Shown piece after piece: positions 54,570 to 62,865 of a DNA stretch of 64,000 nt (positions within the stretch are counted from its first letter, which is position 1; each line of letters begins with the position of its first letter). The notes under the pieces are model-generated. The model saw only the letters and a list, made by a program, of their open reading frames with translations, ran no database searches and had not been told where the DNA came from. The DNA comes from a virus, in IMG/VR virus record IMGVR_UViG_3300020390_000002, positions 27,336-91,335 of that record; one strand, given 5' to 3'. A program made the position numbers and the translations under genes.

Positions 54570-55910
54570 TTAAGCGGCGCCCTCCAGGGCGAACAGGTTC
54601 GCATCGCCATACACTTCGTCAGGCGCGCGGTGATACCACTTGCCGCCAGCCACCGCGAAGTCGGTGACCGGGACATAATCGAAGTTGGTCGCCAGGGTCT
54701 CGATGTTGCAGTTGGCGATCGCGAAGCCCATGCCCCACTTCTCGCCCTCCGCATAGCTGGCGCTGCGCTTGTGGCCCGAGCCCAGCTGATGGAACTCGTA
54801 GGCGCCGTAGACCGGCGAGAACTCCGGCCAGACGATGTGCTTGTGATGGTGGCCGCACCAGCCCGGCAGGCCCATGTTGCGCGCGCTCGGGAAGTGATGC
54901 GCCAGCAGGCAGCGCCAGTAGACCTTGTAGTTCTTCGCCAGCTCGCGCTGCTGGTCGGCCTTCGTGAAGGCGCCCAGATCGCCCTTGGCGATGTAGTTAA
55001 CCTCGAACTCGTCCAGGCCGAGCAGCTTCGAGATCGTGAAGTCGTGCAGGTCGGACAGCACGGCGCGCAGGGCCGGCGTGGCATCCGCCATGTGCTTGAG
55101 CAGACGCAGCTCGTGGTTGCCCTCGATCAGGTCGATCTGTGCGTTCGGGCAGGCTTCGCGCAGCGGGCGCAGCACATGGTCGTGTGCGAAGCGGATGCGG
55201 CCCACCACGTCCCACTCGCGCGGGTCGACGCCATACTTGCCGAATTCCGGCAGGTCGAACAGGTCGCCATTCAGGCAGATGACGTCGGGCTGCACGCGGC
55301 GTGCGGTGTCGATGAACACGCGCAGCCAGAAGCGATCGACCTCCTCGTCATGGATGTCGGAGCCGACCAGGATGGTCTTGTATTTGCCGCCCGACTCGCG
55401 CTCGTACTTGTCCGCGTAGTCCAGGCGCTCGTTGCCGATGGCGCGGTAGTGATCGACGCTGGCGTGCTTGGCGATATGCCGCTCGAGGGCGTGCTGCGGC
55501 CGACTAAGCATGATGCCGGCCTGGCGCTTGAACTCAAGAAAAGTCCCAAAATACCGTGACCACGTAGATTCGGAAATATCCGAATGCACGCGGAAGTAGT
55601 TGCGGCTGACCACGTGGTCTGGATCAATCTCGGCGACCCGGCGCAGCTCTGCGCAGCACTCTTCCGGCCCCCAGTCCTCCATGAACTTGGCCTGATCCTC
55701 GGACATCGGCACGGCGCGCTTCTCGGCGCGGTTGATGACCTGGGGCAGACTGTCGTCGAGGGCCGCCTCGCGGCGATAGATCGTGGCGCGGTTGCGCACC
55801 GTCTGCAGCGAAAGACCCGTCTCGATCGCGACATCCGCGAGCGTCGGGAACTCGTCCACGTTGTTGAAGGTGGCAACGAACGTCGCCCGGTCGATAGCGG
55901 GCTTGCTCAT
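54570..55910 (-). CDS. Metallophosphoesterase with N-terminal HTH, 446 aa
   Basis: The start MSKPAIDRATFVATF (ATG at 55908-55910) overlaps the i-spanin stop. Residues about 18-45 (TLADVAIETGLSLQTVRNRA) form an HTH. The calcineurin-type domain has GSDIHDEE (about 187), LNGDLFDLPEF (about 225), EGNHELRLL (about 270) and GHHHKH (about 350). DNA-binding plus phosphatase parts suggest a nuclease or a nucleotide-monophosphate phosphatase acting on DNA. Its place between spanins and PhoH is common in some phages. Confidence 0.8.
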   Translation of the reverse strand: MSKPAIDRATFVATFNNVDEFPTLADVAIETGLSLQTVRNRATIYRREAALDDSLPQVINRAEKRAVPMSEDQAKFMEDWGPEECCAELRRVAEIDPDHVVSRNYFRVHSDISESTWSRYFGTFLEFKRQAGIMLSRPQHALERHIAKHASVDHYRAIGNERLDYADKYERESGGKYKTILVGSDIHDEEVDRFWLRVFIDTARRVQPDVICLNGDLFDLPEFGKYGVDPREWDVVGRIRFAHDHVLRPLREACPNAQIDLIEGNHELRLLKHMADATPALRAVLSDLHDFTISKLLGLDEFEVNYIAKGDLGAFTKADQQRELAKNYKVYWRCLLAHHFPSARNMGLPGWCGHHHKHIVWPEFSPVYGAYEFHQLGSGHKRSASYAEGEKWGMGFAIANCNIETLATNFDYVPVTDFAVAGGKWYHRAPDEVYGDANLFALEGAA

Positions 55911-56470
55911 TGCGTTCCCTCGTTGATGGATTGCTGGCGGTTGAGCCACTCGATCAGTTCGTTGTGCCGGACCCGGAGCTTCTCGTACTCGACGGCGCAA
56001 TCGGCGTGATATTCGACTTCGGCGCGTCGGGTAACAGTGGAAGGGGTTTCGCCGGAGACATGAGGCTCTTCGGCGGCATAGGGCACACGGGTTGGATCGG
56101 CGGCACGACGGGCACTGTTGAGCAGGCGCACAGCGCCAACAGACAGATTGTCGCTATCGTCAGTTTCAGGGACATATTCGATGACCTGCTTGGTGATGGT
56201 CTTGATGGTGGTTTCGACGGACTTGTCCGCCATTTCCAGACTCACCTGGGCCGCGGAGTCGTTGTCGCGGGTAGCCTCGAGCTGGACGCGCTGGGCGCCG
56301 GCCATTTCGAGCACGATTTCGGCCTTGGCCTCGGCGGCGTCGGCATCGGCCGCGCGCTCGACCGTGGCGTTCAGCCAGTAGCCGGAGCCGAAGCCGATCG
56401 CGATACCGGCGATCAGAGCGATTAAGGTGGCGCGCGCGCCGGTCAACAGCCCCGTGATGGTCTTAATCAT
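55907..56470 (-). CDS. Rz: Inner-membrane spanin (Rz-like), 187 aa
   Basis: N-terminal transmembrane anchor (about 12-35, ATLIALIAGIAIGFGSGYWL) and a periplasmic coiled-coil rich in Ala, Glu and Asp. With the embedded lipoprotein it fuses inner and outer membranes at lysis, so the host has an outer membrane. Good fit in length and context. Confidence 0.85.
   Translation of the reverse strand: MIKTITGLLTGARATLIALIAGIAIGFGSGYWLNATVERAADADAAEAKAEIVLEMAGAQRVQLEATRDNDSAAQVSLEMADKSVETTIKTITKQVIEYVPETDDSDNLSVGAVRLLNSARRAADPTRVPYAAEEPHVSGETPSTVTRRAEVEYHADCAVEYEKLRVRHNELIEWLNRQQSINEGTQ
55954..56175 (-). CDS. Rz1: Outer-membrane spanin (Rz1-like) lipoprotein nested in Rz, 73 aa
   Basis: Entirely inside the Rz-like gene in another frame, as in lambda. 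Signal peptide MSLKLTIATICLLALCAC with lipobox LCAC, then a Pro-rich mature part (VPVVPPIQPVCPMPPKSL). Confidence 0.88.
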   Translation of the reverse strand: MSLKLTIATICLLALCACSTVPVVPPIQPVCPMPPKSLMSPAKPLPLLPDAPKSNITPIAPSSTRSSGSGTTN

Positions 56471-56744
56471 TGGACTGGATCTTCTTCTGGGCGACGTTCG
56501 CGGCGGCGAAAACGCCCATCGCGATACTCAGCGCGGCAATCCATTCGCCGCCGCCGAGCACACCGGCCAGCGTGAGCACGCTGGACAGCACGATCACGAC
56601 GAAGAAGGCCCACCACTTTCGTGAGAGCCAGCGCCAGGCGATCTCGCGCCGCTGCTCGGTCGTGAGCGCGCGAACGGAGGCGATGGTCGCGATGATGAAA
56701 GAGACCACGAACGTGATCATGAAAGCCGCGGCGATGCGCATCAT
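56463..56744 (-). CDS. Candidate holin, 93 aa, two membrane helices
   Basis: Hydrophobic helices at about 3-25 (IAAAFMITFVVSFIIATIA) and 47-80 (FFVVIVLSSVLTLAGVL ... IAALSIAMGVFAAANVA) with a basic loop between. It overlaps both neighbours. Size, topology and position next to spanins fit a holin. Confidence 0.6.
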   Translation of the reverse strand: MMRIAAAFMITFVVSFIIATIASVRALTTEQRREIAWRWLSRKWWAFFVVIVLSSVLTLAGVLGGGEWIAALSIAMGVFAAANVAQKKIQSND

Positions 56745-57178
56745 GCAGAGTCACCCGGTGGTGCCATGACGAACGGTGCGTCAGGCAGATTGACGGTAAT
56801 CACACGCAATGGATTGCAGCGGTAGTCGACCGCTGCACGGAAGGCATAGGTGCCGGGGGCGAGTGTCGGCAGGTCGACGCGGGCCTCGATCTGGCCCTTG
56901 TCCGCGGGCATCGTGCCGATGCGCGCTTCGCCCAGATGGACGTAGTAATCCCCGACCACCCAGCTGTTCATGTAGCCGACGCACTGTCGGCTCGATTCGA
57001 ACTGAAAGCGCACGATGAGCGGGTCGCCCATCGCAACCGGCGTGTTAATCACGACCGGCGGGTTTGTGACCTTCAGCGGCGGTTCGCTGTCGAAGAAGGT
57101 CCAGTAGCCGAGCATGGCCACAACACACTGGGCGCTGATGATGGTGAGGACGGCGAACCACTTGCGAATGTTGAGCAT
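56741..57178 (-). CDS. Membrane-anchored periplasmic protein, 145 aa
   Basis: An N-terminal anchor (about 8-28, AVLTIISAQCVVAMLGYW) is followed by a beta-rich domain with Cys pairs (RQCVGYM, DYRCNP). Part of the lysis set by position; function not clear. Confidence 0.6.
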   Translation of the reverse strand: MLNIRKWFAVLTIISAQCVVAMLGYWTFFDSEPPLKVTNPPVVINTPVAMGDPLIVRFQFESSRQCVGYMNSWVVGDYYVHLGEARIGTMPADKGQIEARVDLPTLAPGTYAFRAAVDYRCNPLRVITVNLPDAPFVMAPPGDSA

Positions 57179-57179
57179 G

Positions 57180-57500
57180 CTACCCCACGACCAGATTGAC
57201 GATCGCGCCCAGGACGGCGACCAGCGTGGTGGTAGCGAGCCCGTAGGCGATCCAAGAAACGGGGGCGAAGGTGTCGCGCGATACGAATCGCTCCATCGCG
57301 GCCTTGATGCCGGTGATTTCTATGCGAACGCCCTCCAGAGCCCCATGAATGTCTTTCGAGTTGTTGCGCCGGACCTCCTGAATCTCTTCCTTCAGAGAGC
57401 GCTCCAGGCGGTCATGGTCACGAACGAGCGCCTGATACCGCTCGTCCAGGCGCAGCAGCAGCGAAGAGTCCGAATTACCCGACGACTGATCGCTATCCAA
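57180..57500 (-). CDS. XhlA-like / holin-associated protein, 106 aa
   Basis: A charged coiled coil (about 16-70, LDERYQALVRDHDRLERSLK) ends in one C-terminal transmembrane helix (GLATTTLVAVLGAIVNLVVG). This is the layout of XhlA-type accessory holins. First gene of the lysis run. Confidence 0.65.
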   Translation of the reverse strand: MDSDQSSGNSDSSLLLRLDERYQALVRDHDRLERSLKEEIQEVRRNNSKDIHGALEGVRIEITGIKAAMERFVSRDTFAPVSWIAYGLATTTLVAVLGAIVNLVVG

Positions 57501-57556
57501 GCCCGTTCCGGTGGTGCGGCAAGAGCCTAGATGATAGCGCGAAACGCCCTAGAAAT

Positions 57557-57574
57557 CAAGTCAGCGCTGACTTA
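57557..57574. promoter_or_regulatory. Operator between the tail operon and the lysis genes
   Basis: CAAGTCAGCGCTGACTTA, perfect core. It is the rightmost site seen; none lies in the tail genes. Confidence 0.8.
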
Positions 57575-57579
57575 TCTTT

Positions 57580-58392
57580 TTAAGGCGCGCGATGGCCTTT
57601 TTCGGAGCGCAGCAGGCGGATCACATAGTGCCCGGCGTCGAACTCCCACCAGCGCTGCCCGAAGTGCGTCTTGCCGGCATGGCGATGATGATTGTTGTGC
57701 CAGGCTTCGCCGAACGTCAGGTGTCCCAGCCACAGCACGTTATGACTCTCGTCAGCCAGGTCATGATTGCGATAGCTGCCGGGGCCGCCGTAGTGCGCGA
57801 AGGTCACCAGCGACAGCGACGCCGCCGTGGTCCAGGCGAACGGGATACACCAGCCGAACAGCACGCCCGGGAAGCCGGCGATCGCGAACAGCGCGACCAG
57901 CCAGGCCAGCAGAAACAGGTTGTGATACTTGTGGACGAACAGGATCTTGGGGTCACGCAGATAGCGGCGCGTCGGCCAGCCGGTGAACTCGTAGCGCGGA
58001 TAGAACCAGATCAGCAGCATCTTGAAGCCGTGCCGTCCGAAGAAGTGCGGATCGGCCTCGGTGTCGGTGCCGCGATGGTGGAGTATGTGCTGGTGCGCCC
58101 AGGCACCCGGTGAACTCTGCCCACCGAGCACGGCGCACACCAGCATCAACCATTGCGCCCAGGGCCGCGCCTTGAACTGATGGTGGGCATAGTAGCGGTG
58201 GTATCCGACCGACATGCCCACGCAATAGAACATGAAGTAGACCACAAATGCCGCGCCCCAGGCCCACAGCGGAAATCCCTGAAGCAGCGCCCAGAAGAAC
58301 AGCACCGTGCATAGCACCTGGAGCGCGCCGCTGGCCTCGTAGGACGGGCGCAGCAGATACTTGCGCCCTACCCTGCGTAGCGACGAGATCAT
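57580..58392 (-). CDS. Membrane fatty-acid desaturase, 270 aa
   Basis: Diiron desaturase of the acyl-CoA/acyl-lipid delta-9 type. Three His boxes: HRYYAHH (65-71), HQHILHH (100-106) and HNNHH (about 231-235). Hydrophobic stretches around 25-60, 80-92 and 160-205 give the usual four helices. Shorter than eukaryotic enzymes but like bacterial ones. Its stop-start overlap with the cupin-like gene places it at the end of the tail operon, so it is expressed late. It may alter host membrane fluidity or be a lysogenic-conversion gene; redox partner must come from the host. Confidence 0.88.
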   Translation of the reverse strand: MISSLRRVGRKYLLRPSYEASGALQVLCTVLFFWALLQGFPLWAWGAAFVVYFMFYCVGMSVGYHRYYAHHQFKARPWAQWLMLVCAVLGGQSSPGAWAHQHILHHRGTDTEADPHFFGRHGFKMLLIWFYPRYEFTGWPTRRYLRDPKILFVHKYHNLFLLAWLVALFAIAGFPGVLFGWCIPFAWTTAASLSLVTFAHYGGPGSYRNHDLADESHNVLWLGHLTFGEAWHNNHHRHAGKTHFGQRWWEFDAGHYVIRLLRSEKGHRAP

Positions 58393-58955
58393 GCTCCGTA
58401 GCCCGGCTGGGGCGTCAGGGAGGCCGGTTCGCTGTCCGTCATCATGACCAGCACCGCGCGCTCGGTGGCCGTCAGGATATGCGCGCTGCCAGGGGTGACC
58501 GACAGCATCTTGCGCGCCGACAGGTCGCGCTCACCCAGGCGCAGGCCGCGGGTGGCGATATACACGCAGCGGCGCGCGTCCGAAGGCTCGATCTCGTAGT
58601 GCTCGCCAGGGTTGAGGGCCACGCACTCGCGTGCCCAGTGCCGGGACAGATCGCGGGCGACCATGCAGGTCCACTCCGCATCGTTCGAGAGTGCGGTGAA
58701 GGCGATTGTGCCGACCTGGCAGTAGTCGTGGCCGCCGTCGCCGGCGACCAGGCGACGGATCTCGCCGTCCGGCCGCTTCACCTCGAACTCGCCTGCCGTG
58801 ATGGCGATGATGTTGCGCGAGTAGATCCAGGTGCCTGATGCTGGAGCGACCTCGCCCGGCATGAGCCGCGGCACGTGCTCCACCCAGCTCTCCCCGGCCG
58901 CGAAGATGCCGGTATTGATGATGAAGTCTCTACTGTGTCCGTGATGCCACCGCAT
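58389..58955 (-). CDS. Cupin-like protein, 188 aa
   Basis: Starts MRWHHGHSRDFIINTG. Two beta-rich parts (TWIYSRNIIAITAGEFEV; NPGEHYEIEPSDARRCVYIAT) resemble cupin-type barrels; metal ligands are not certain. Lies between a tail accessory gene and the desaturase. Function unknown. Confidence 0.5.
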   Translation of the reverse strand: MRWHHGHSRDFIINTGIFAAGESWVEHVPRLMPGEVAPASGTWIYSRNIIAITAGEFEVKRPDGEIRRLVAGDGGHDYCQVGTIAFTALSNDAEWTCMVARDLSRHWARECVALNPGEHYEIEPSDARRCVYIATRGLRLGERDLSARKMLSVTPGSAHILTATERAVLVMMTDSEPASLTPQPGYGA

Positions 58956-59437
58956 TAGATGACCTCCTCGAGATCGTCGCCGTAGAGCGCCTGACGAATG
59001 ATGGCGGTGACCTCAGCAGGCACACGCGGGGTGTCCTCGCCCTTGAGGGCCAGATTGCCCATCGTGAGCTCCATCGCCACCTGATTGGCTGTGCCGGCCT
59101 CTGCGATCAGTCGCTTCGTGGTCAGCCGGATCAACTCGATGGCCACACCGATGGCGCGCCAGCTGTTGTAGGTGTCGATGACGAACTGCGCCGCGGCTTC
59201 GGGCGTCATGTTCTGCGCGAGGGCTTCGCCCTTGACCCAGGGGTAGTCGTCGAGCGCCGGATCGGTGGCCGCGATGAAGGCTCGACAGTCGGCCAGCTTC
59301 TCCGTGTAGGCGTCGGACTGGCCTGGAATGTCGGTCAAAAAGCGCGCGCGCAGCGCGCCAACGGCGGCGTCGATCGTCGCGGCTGCCCGCGCGCGATCTT
59401 CACTGAGGTTGGGCGCGGCGCCGAAGCTAAGTCGCAT
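58955..59437 (-). CDS. Tail-region helical protein, 160 aa
   Basis: Starts MRLSFGAAPNLSEDRARA. All-helical; the pattern (LADCRAFIAATDPALDDYPWV, then AQFVIDTYNSWRAIGVAIE) is like the helical proteins I recall next to tail-fibre genes in many phages, possibly fibre chaperones. Overlaps both neighbours. Confidence 0.55.
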   Translation of the reverse strand: MRLSFGAAPNLSEDRARAAATIDAAVGALRARFLTDIPGQSDAYTEKLADCRAFIAATDPALDDYPWVKGEALAQNMTPEAAAQFVIDTYNSWRAIGVAIELIRLTTKRLIAEAGTANQVAMELTMGNLALKGEDTPRVPAEVTAIIRQALYGDDLEEVI

Positions 59438-59843
59438 TGATAGTCACCTCGCTACGTCGGTAGGGAAAGGGGGCGGACAAGAAGACGCGGTAGGTGCCGG
59501 GGTGCACGAAGTCCAGCTCGAGGTCGCCGCTTACGGTGTTGCCGATTCGGTCTGGGCCGGACTCGACCTCCACCCACGTGTCGTCCGGTAGACCGGATAG
59601 CGTGGTGACGGTGTGACCGTCAGCGGGCAGGGTCGTGAGTGAAAACTCGGACGGCGTAGGCGGACGCTCGATCAGCACATGAGGCACGACGCTGACATCG
59701 ACGCGGTGCGTCGAATTGGTGCCCTCCGACATGAGGATGACGCCCTGCCCCTCGGACACCTGGCGCAGCGCGTCCTGCTCCTCGCCGTCGTAGGTCATGA
59801 AGTCGATCTCGCCAGTAGCCAACCAGTAAATGCCGTAGCTCAT
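59427..59843 (-). CDS. Hypothetical tail-region protein, 138 aa
   Basis: Starts MSYGIYWLATGEIDFMTY. The second half (LPADGHTVTTLSGLPDDTWVE) looks like an Ig-like beta domain. Between the large fibre gene and the helical protein. Probably a tail accessory. Confidence 0.55.
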   Translation of the reverse strand: MSYGIYWLATGEIDFMTYDGEEQDALRQVSEGQGVILMSEGTNSTHRVDVSVVPHVLIERPPTPSEFSLTTLPADGHTVTTLSGLPDDTWVEVESGPDRIGNTVSGDLELDFVHPGTYRVFLSAPFPYRRSEVTINAT

Positions 59844-62800
59844 CGTTTGAATACCTTGATGCCGACAAGACGATCCTCGACCCAGCGATGAGAGCTGCCC
59901 TCCATGTAGACCTGCAGCTTGACCTGGGTGACGCCGCCGGAAAGCGGGAAGAAAACGACCTTCTCATTGTCGAAAGCCAGCCCCGACACGCCGGGGAAAC
60001 CGGGCGTGTAGCTGTAGTCGGGACCCTTCGGGTCGCCCGAACCGGACTCCTGGGTGGCGGACACGGTGCGCGTATAAAGCAGGCCGTTCTGGGGCACGAC
60101 GTTGTCGAACAGGACGCGGACCTGGAGCTTGCCGGTGCCGTTGCTGCCGCCGCTGGCGCTCGCATACATGCGCCAGGACATTTCCAGGAAGCCACCGACA
60201 AACCCGGACGCCACGTTCACATTCAGGGTCGCAACGGTCGTCCAGGTCGCCTGCGCCGGATTGATGGTGGAGTCGGAGTAATACGTGACCAGGTCAGAGA
60301 CCGTGCGCCGGCGCACGTTCAGCTCGCCGATCACGTCCAGCGCATTCAGCGTGACGTTGCCGCTGGTATCCACACAGAACAGCGCGTTGTTGGTCGTCTT
60401 GCTGCCGGTGCCATACCAGAAGATGAAGCTGTCCTCGCCACCGAACTCGCCGCGATAGCCGGTGGTGCTCGTCTTGGTCTTGAACAGGCCCGAGGTGACC
60501 GTGCCCAGGTTCGCCGAGATCGCCGACAGCTGATCGGCCACGATCTTGTTCGCGTTGATCGAGTCGATCTTGTCGTTGCCGACAGACGAATTGAGCAGGT
60601 TCACGCCGTTGAAATACGGCACGTTGCCCGAGATCACGAACGGATAGATCGTGTTCGACCCGGCCGCATTGTTCGTGAAGGCGATCTTGTCGGCCCGGAA
60701 CACCAGGTTGGAGGTCGTCACTCCGGCCGCGCCGGCCGGGCCGACCGACAGCCCGATGCCGGCAATCACGCCGTTGGCTTCAACCTTGATCGTCGACTGC
60801 GCGGACAGCTGCCCCAGCTCGTTGCGCTGGGCGGTAAACTTCTCCTCGATGGTCGCGGTGCTGGCGCCATCGGAGACCGTGACCTGGCGGACAGCCGTCG
60901 CGAGCGCGCCGGTCGGGCTGAGTATCACGTCATTGTTGTCCGAGATCATCCCCGAGACGGTCGAGGCGTTGACCTTGTCGCTAAGGCTCGTCTGGATGGC
61001 GCTGTATTGGCTGGCTCGAGCAGATGCCTCGTCCGAAACCACGTCGTCGACGTAGGTGATCGCGGCCTTGGATGCCAACTTGCCGTCGTAGTCGGCCTCG
61101 ATCGCCTGCTGAAGTGTCGCTCGCGCCGATGCGGCATTGGAGACCGCCTCACTCAGAGCCGACGTGGTCGCCTTGGTGTTTAGCTCAGCATCGACCCCCG
61201 AGAACTGGGTCTGAATGGCGTCGTATTGAGTGGCGCGCGCCGCGCTTTCATCGGAAACCGCCTCATCCACATAGGTGATGGCGGCCTTGGACGAAAGTTT
61301 ATTGTCGTAGTCCGCTTCGATTGTCGTCTGCAGTTGCCCGCGCGCGGACTCGTTATCCGTCTGGGCATCCTGAAGCTGCGTTATGGTCGCGCGGTTGTTG
61401 ATCTGCGTCTGTTGATCTGCGTCGGCGGCTTCAAACGCCGCGGTCAGTGCTGTTGCAAGCTGCGCTCGTGCCGACACGGCATCGCTTTCGACAGTATCTA
61501 CGCGATCGTTGGTCGCGCGGGCGTTGATCTGCTGCTGCTGGGCATCCAGCTTGCTGTTGTAGTCAGCCGCCAGCGTAGACGACAGCAATCCTCGGGCGGC
61601 CTCATTATCGGACTGAGCATCGGCTAGTTGCCCAACCGTGACACGATTGCCCAGCGCGTCATCCACGTCACCAAATTGAGCCTGGATGTCGTCGTATTGA
61701 GTGCTGCGCGCCTGCGTTTCCGTCGCCACCGCGGTGGCGACTTCATCGCTCGACGCTTTCGACGACAAGCCGTTATCCGGATCATTGATGACTGCCGACA
61801 AGGCGGAAAGCGATTGCGTTTGTGCTACAAGTTCGCCCTCGATGACGCCAACATCTGTCGAGACGCGCTCCGTCGCCTTTGCGTTGACGATCGACTGGGT
61901 GGCCTGGCTCGGCGACGCGCCGGGGGCGGCGATCAGGTCGATCGAGCGCATGCCCAGCAGCTCGCTCTCCAGAAAATCGGTTCGTGCCGCGGATGCCGCG
62001 GATGCCCGGGCGAACGCCTCGTCCAGCTGATCGCTCGACGCCTTACTTGCCAGCTCGCCGTCGACGTTTTCGAACTGGGTCTGGATCGCATCGTATTGCG
62101 AGCCGCGCGCAGCCGTCTCCGTTGCTACGGACTCATCGACGTAAGTGATGGCCGCCTTGGCCTCGAGCTTGCCGTCGTAGTCTGCCTCGATGGCCTGACG
62201 CAGTGCCGCCCGAGCCGACTCGTTGTCGGACTGGGCAGTCTGCAGCGCTTCGACCGTAGCGCGGGTGTTGATGTCTTCTTGTAGGTTGGAGTCTGCGGCT
62301 TGGAATGCGACCGTCAGGTCCGTGCCAAGCTGCCCCCGTGCCGACTCAGCGTCGCTTTCAACTTGATCTACCCGGTCGATTGCGGCCTTGGCATCGATCT
62401 GCTGCTGCTGGTCACCGAACTTGCTGTCGTAATCGGCACGCAAGGTCTGGTCGAGCGATGCCCTGGCCTGGGCGTTGTCGGTCTGCGCCTGGCCGAGTTG
62501 GCTGACGGATGCCTTCGACGCCAGCGCAGTGTCGACATCGTCGAACTGGGCCTGGATCTCGCCGTATTGGGTCGCACGGGCTTCTGATTCCGTGCTGACA
62601 GCTTCGCTAAGATCGTCCTGCGACGCCTTGGTGCTGAGGCCCGTATCGGGATCGTTGACAGCCGACTCGAGCGTTGTCGCCCGCTCGGCAACCGACTCGA
62701 TGTCACCTTCGTTCTCGGTAACTCGAACATTCAGCTGCTCACGCGCGATCGCGCTGGCCAGCCCTTCGGCGCCGACTTCCGAAATGCCTTTCGGATAGCG

Positions 62801-62863
62801 AACCACGACGTCATCGAACAGGACGCTGTTATCGGTGGATTGATCGAGATCGTATGCAGCCAT
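59840..62863 (-). CDS. Tail fibre / tip protein with coiled-coil repeats, 1007 aa
   Basis: The N-terminal 700 residues contain many repeats of the type EARATQYGEIQAQFDDVD ... TYVDEAV, heptad-like Ala/Asp/Gln-rich segments as in DUF1983 regions of tail-tip proteins. After that a beta-rich receptor-side region (IKVEANGVIAGIGLSVGPAG ... FRADKIAFTN) and a C-terminal domain with aromatic residues. It is a trimeric fibre by likelihood. Internal repeats at DNA level are visible. Host-binding specificity cannot be read. Confidence 0.75.
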   Translation of the reverse strand: MAAYDLDQSTDNSVLFDDVVVRYPKGISEVGAEGLASAIAREQLNVRVTENEGDIESVAERATTLESAVNDPDTGLSTKASQDDLSEAVSTESEARATQYGEIQAQFDDVDTALASKASVSQLGQAQTDNAQARASLDQTLRADYDSKFGDQQQQIDAKAAIDRVDQVESDAESARGQLGTDLTVAFQAADSNLQEDINTRATVEALQTAQSDNESARAALRQAIEADYDGKLEAKAAITYVDESVATETAARGSQYDAIQTQFENVDGELASKASSDQLDEAFARASAASAARTDFLESELLGMRSIDLIAAPGASPSQATQSIVNAKATERVSTDVGVIEGELVAQTQSLSALSAVINDPDNGLSSKASSDEVATAVATETQARSTQYDDIQAQFGDVDDALGNRVTVGQLADAQSDNEAARGLLSSTLAADYNSKLDAQQQQINARATNDRVDTVESDAVSARAQLATALTAAFEAADADQQTQINNRATITQLQDAQTDNESARGQLQTTIEADYDNKLSSKAAITYVDEAVSDESAARATQYDAIQTQFSGVDAELNTKATTSALSEAVSNAASARATLQQAIEADYDGKLASKAAITYVDDVVSDEASARASQYSAIQTSLSDKVNASTVSGMISDNNDVILSPTGALATAVRQVTVSDGASTATIEEKFTAQRNELGQLSAQSTIKVEANGVIAGIGLSVGPAGAAGVTTSNLVFRADKIAFTNNAAGSNTIYPFVISGNVPYFNGVNLLNSSVGNDKIDSINANKIVADQLSAISANLGTVTSGLFKTKTSTTGYRGEFGGEDSFIFWYGTGSKTTNNALFCVDTSGNVTLNALDVIGELNVRRRTVSDLVTYYSDSTINPAQATWTTVATLNVNVASGFVGGFLEMSWRMYASASGGSNGTGKLQVRVLFDNVVPQNGLLYTRTVSATQESGSGDPKGPDYSYTPGFPGVSGLAFDNEKVVFFPLSGGVTQVKLQVYMEGSSHRWVEDRLVGIKVFKR

Positions 62864-62865
62864 AA

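Noticed and set aside
2825-57574. The palindrome as a promoter element for a phage-specific sigma factor
   Set aside because: Its position relative to -10 boxes varies (spacer, start site, downstream, after stop codons) and normal -35/-10 pairs exist beside it.
2825-57574. The palindrome as a LexA (SOS) box
   Set aside because: It lacks the CTGT-N8-ACAG pattern of gammaproteobacterial LexA sites; other LexA types cannot be fully excluded.
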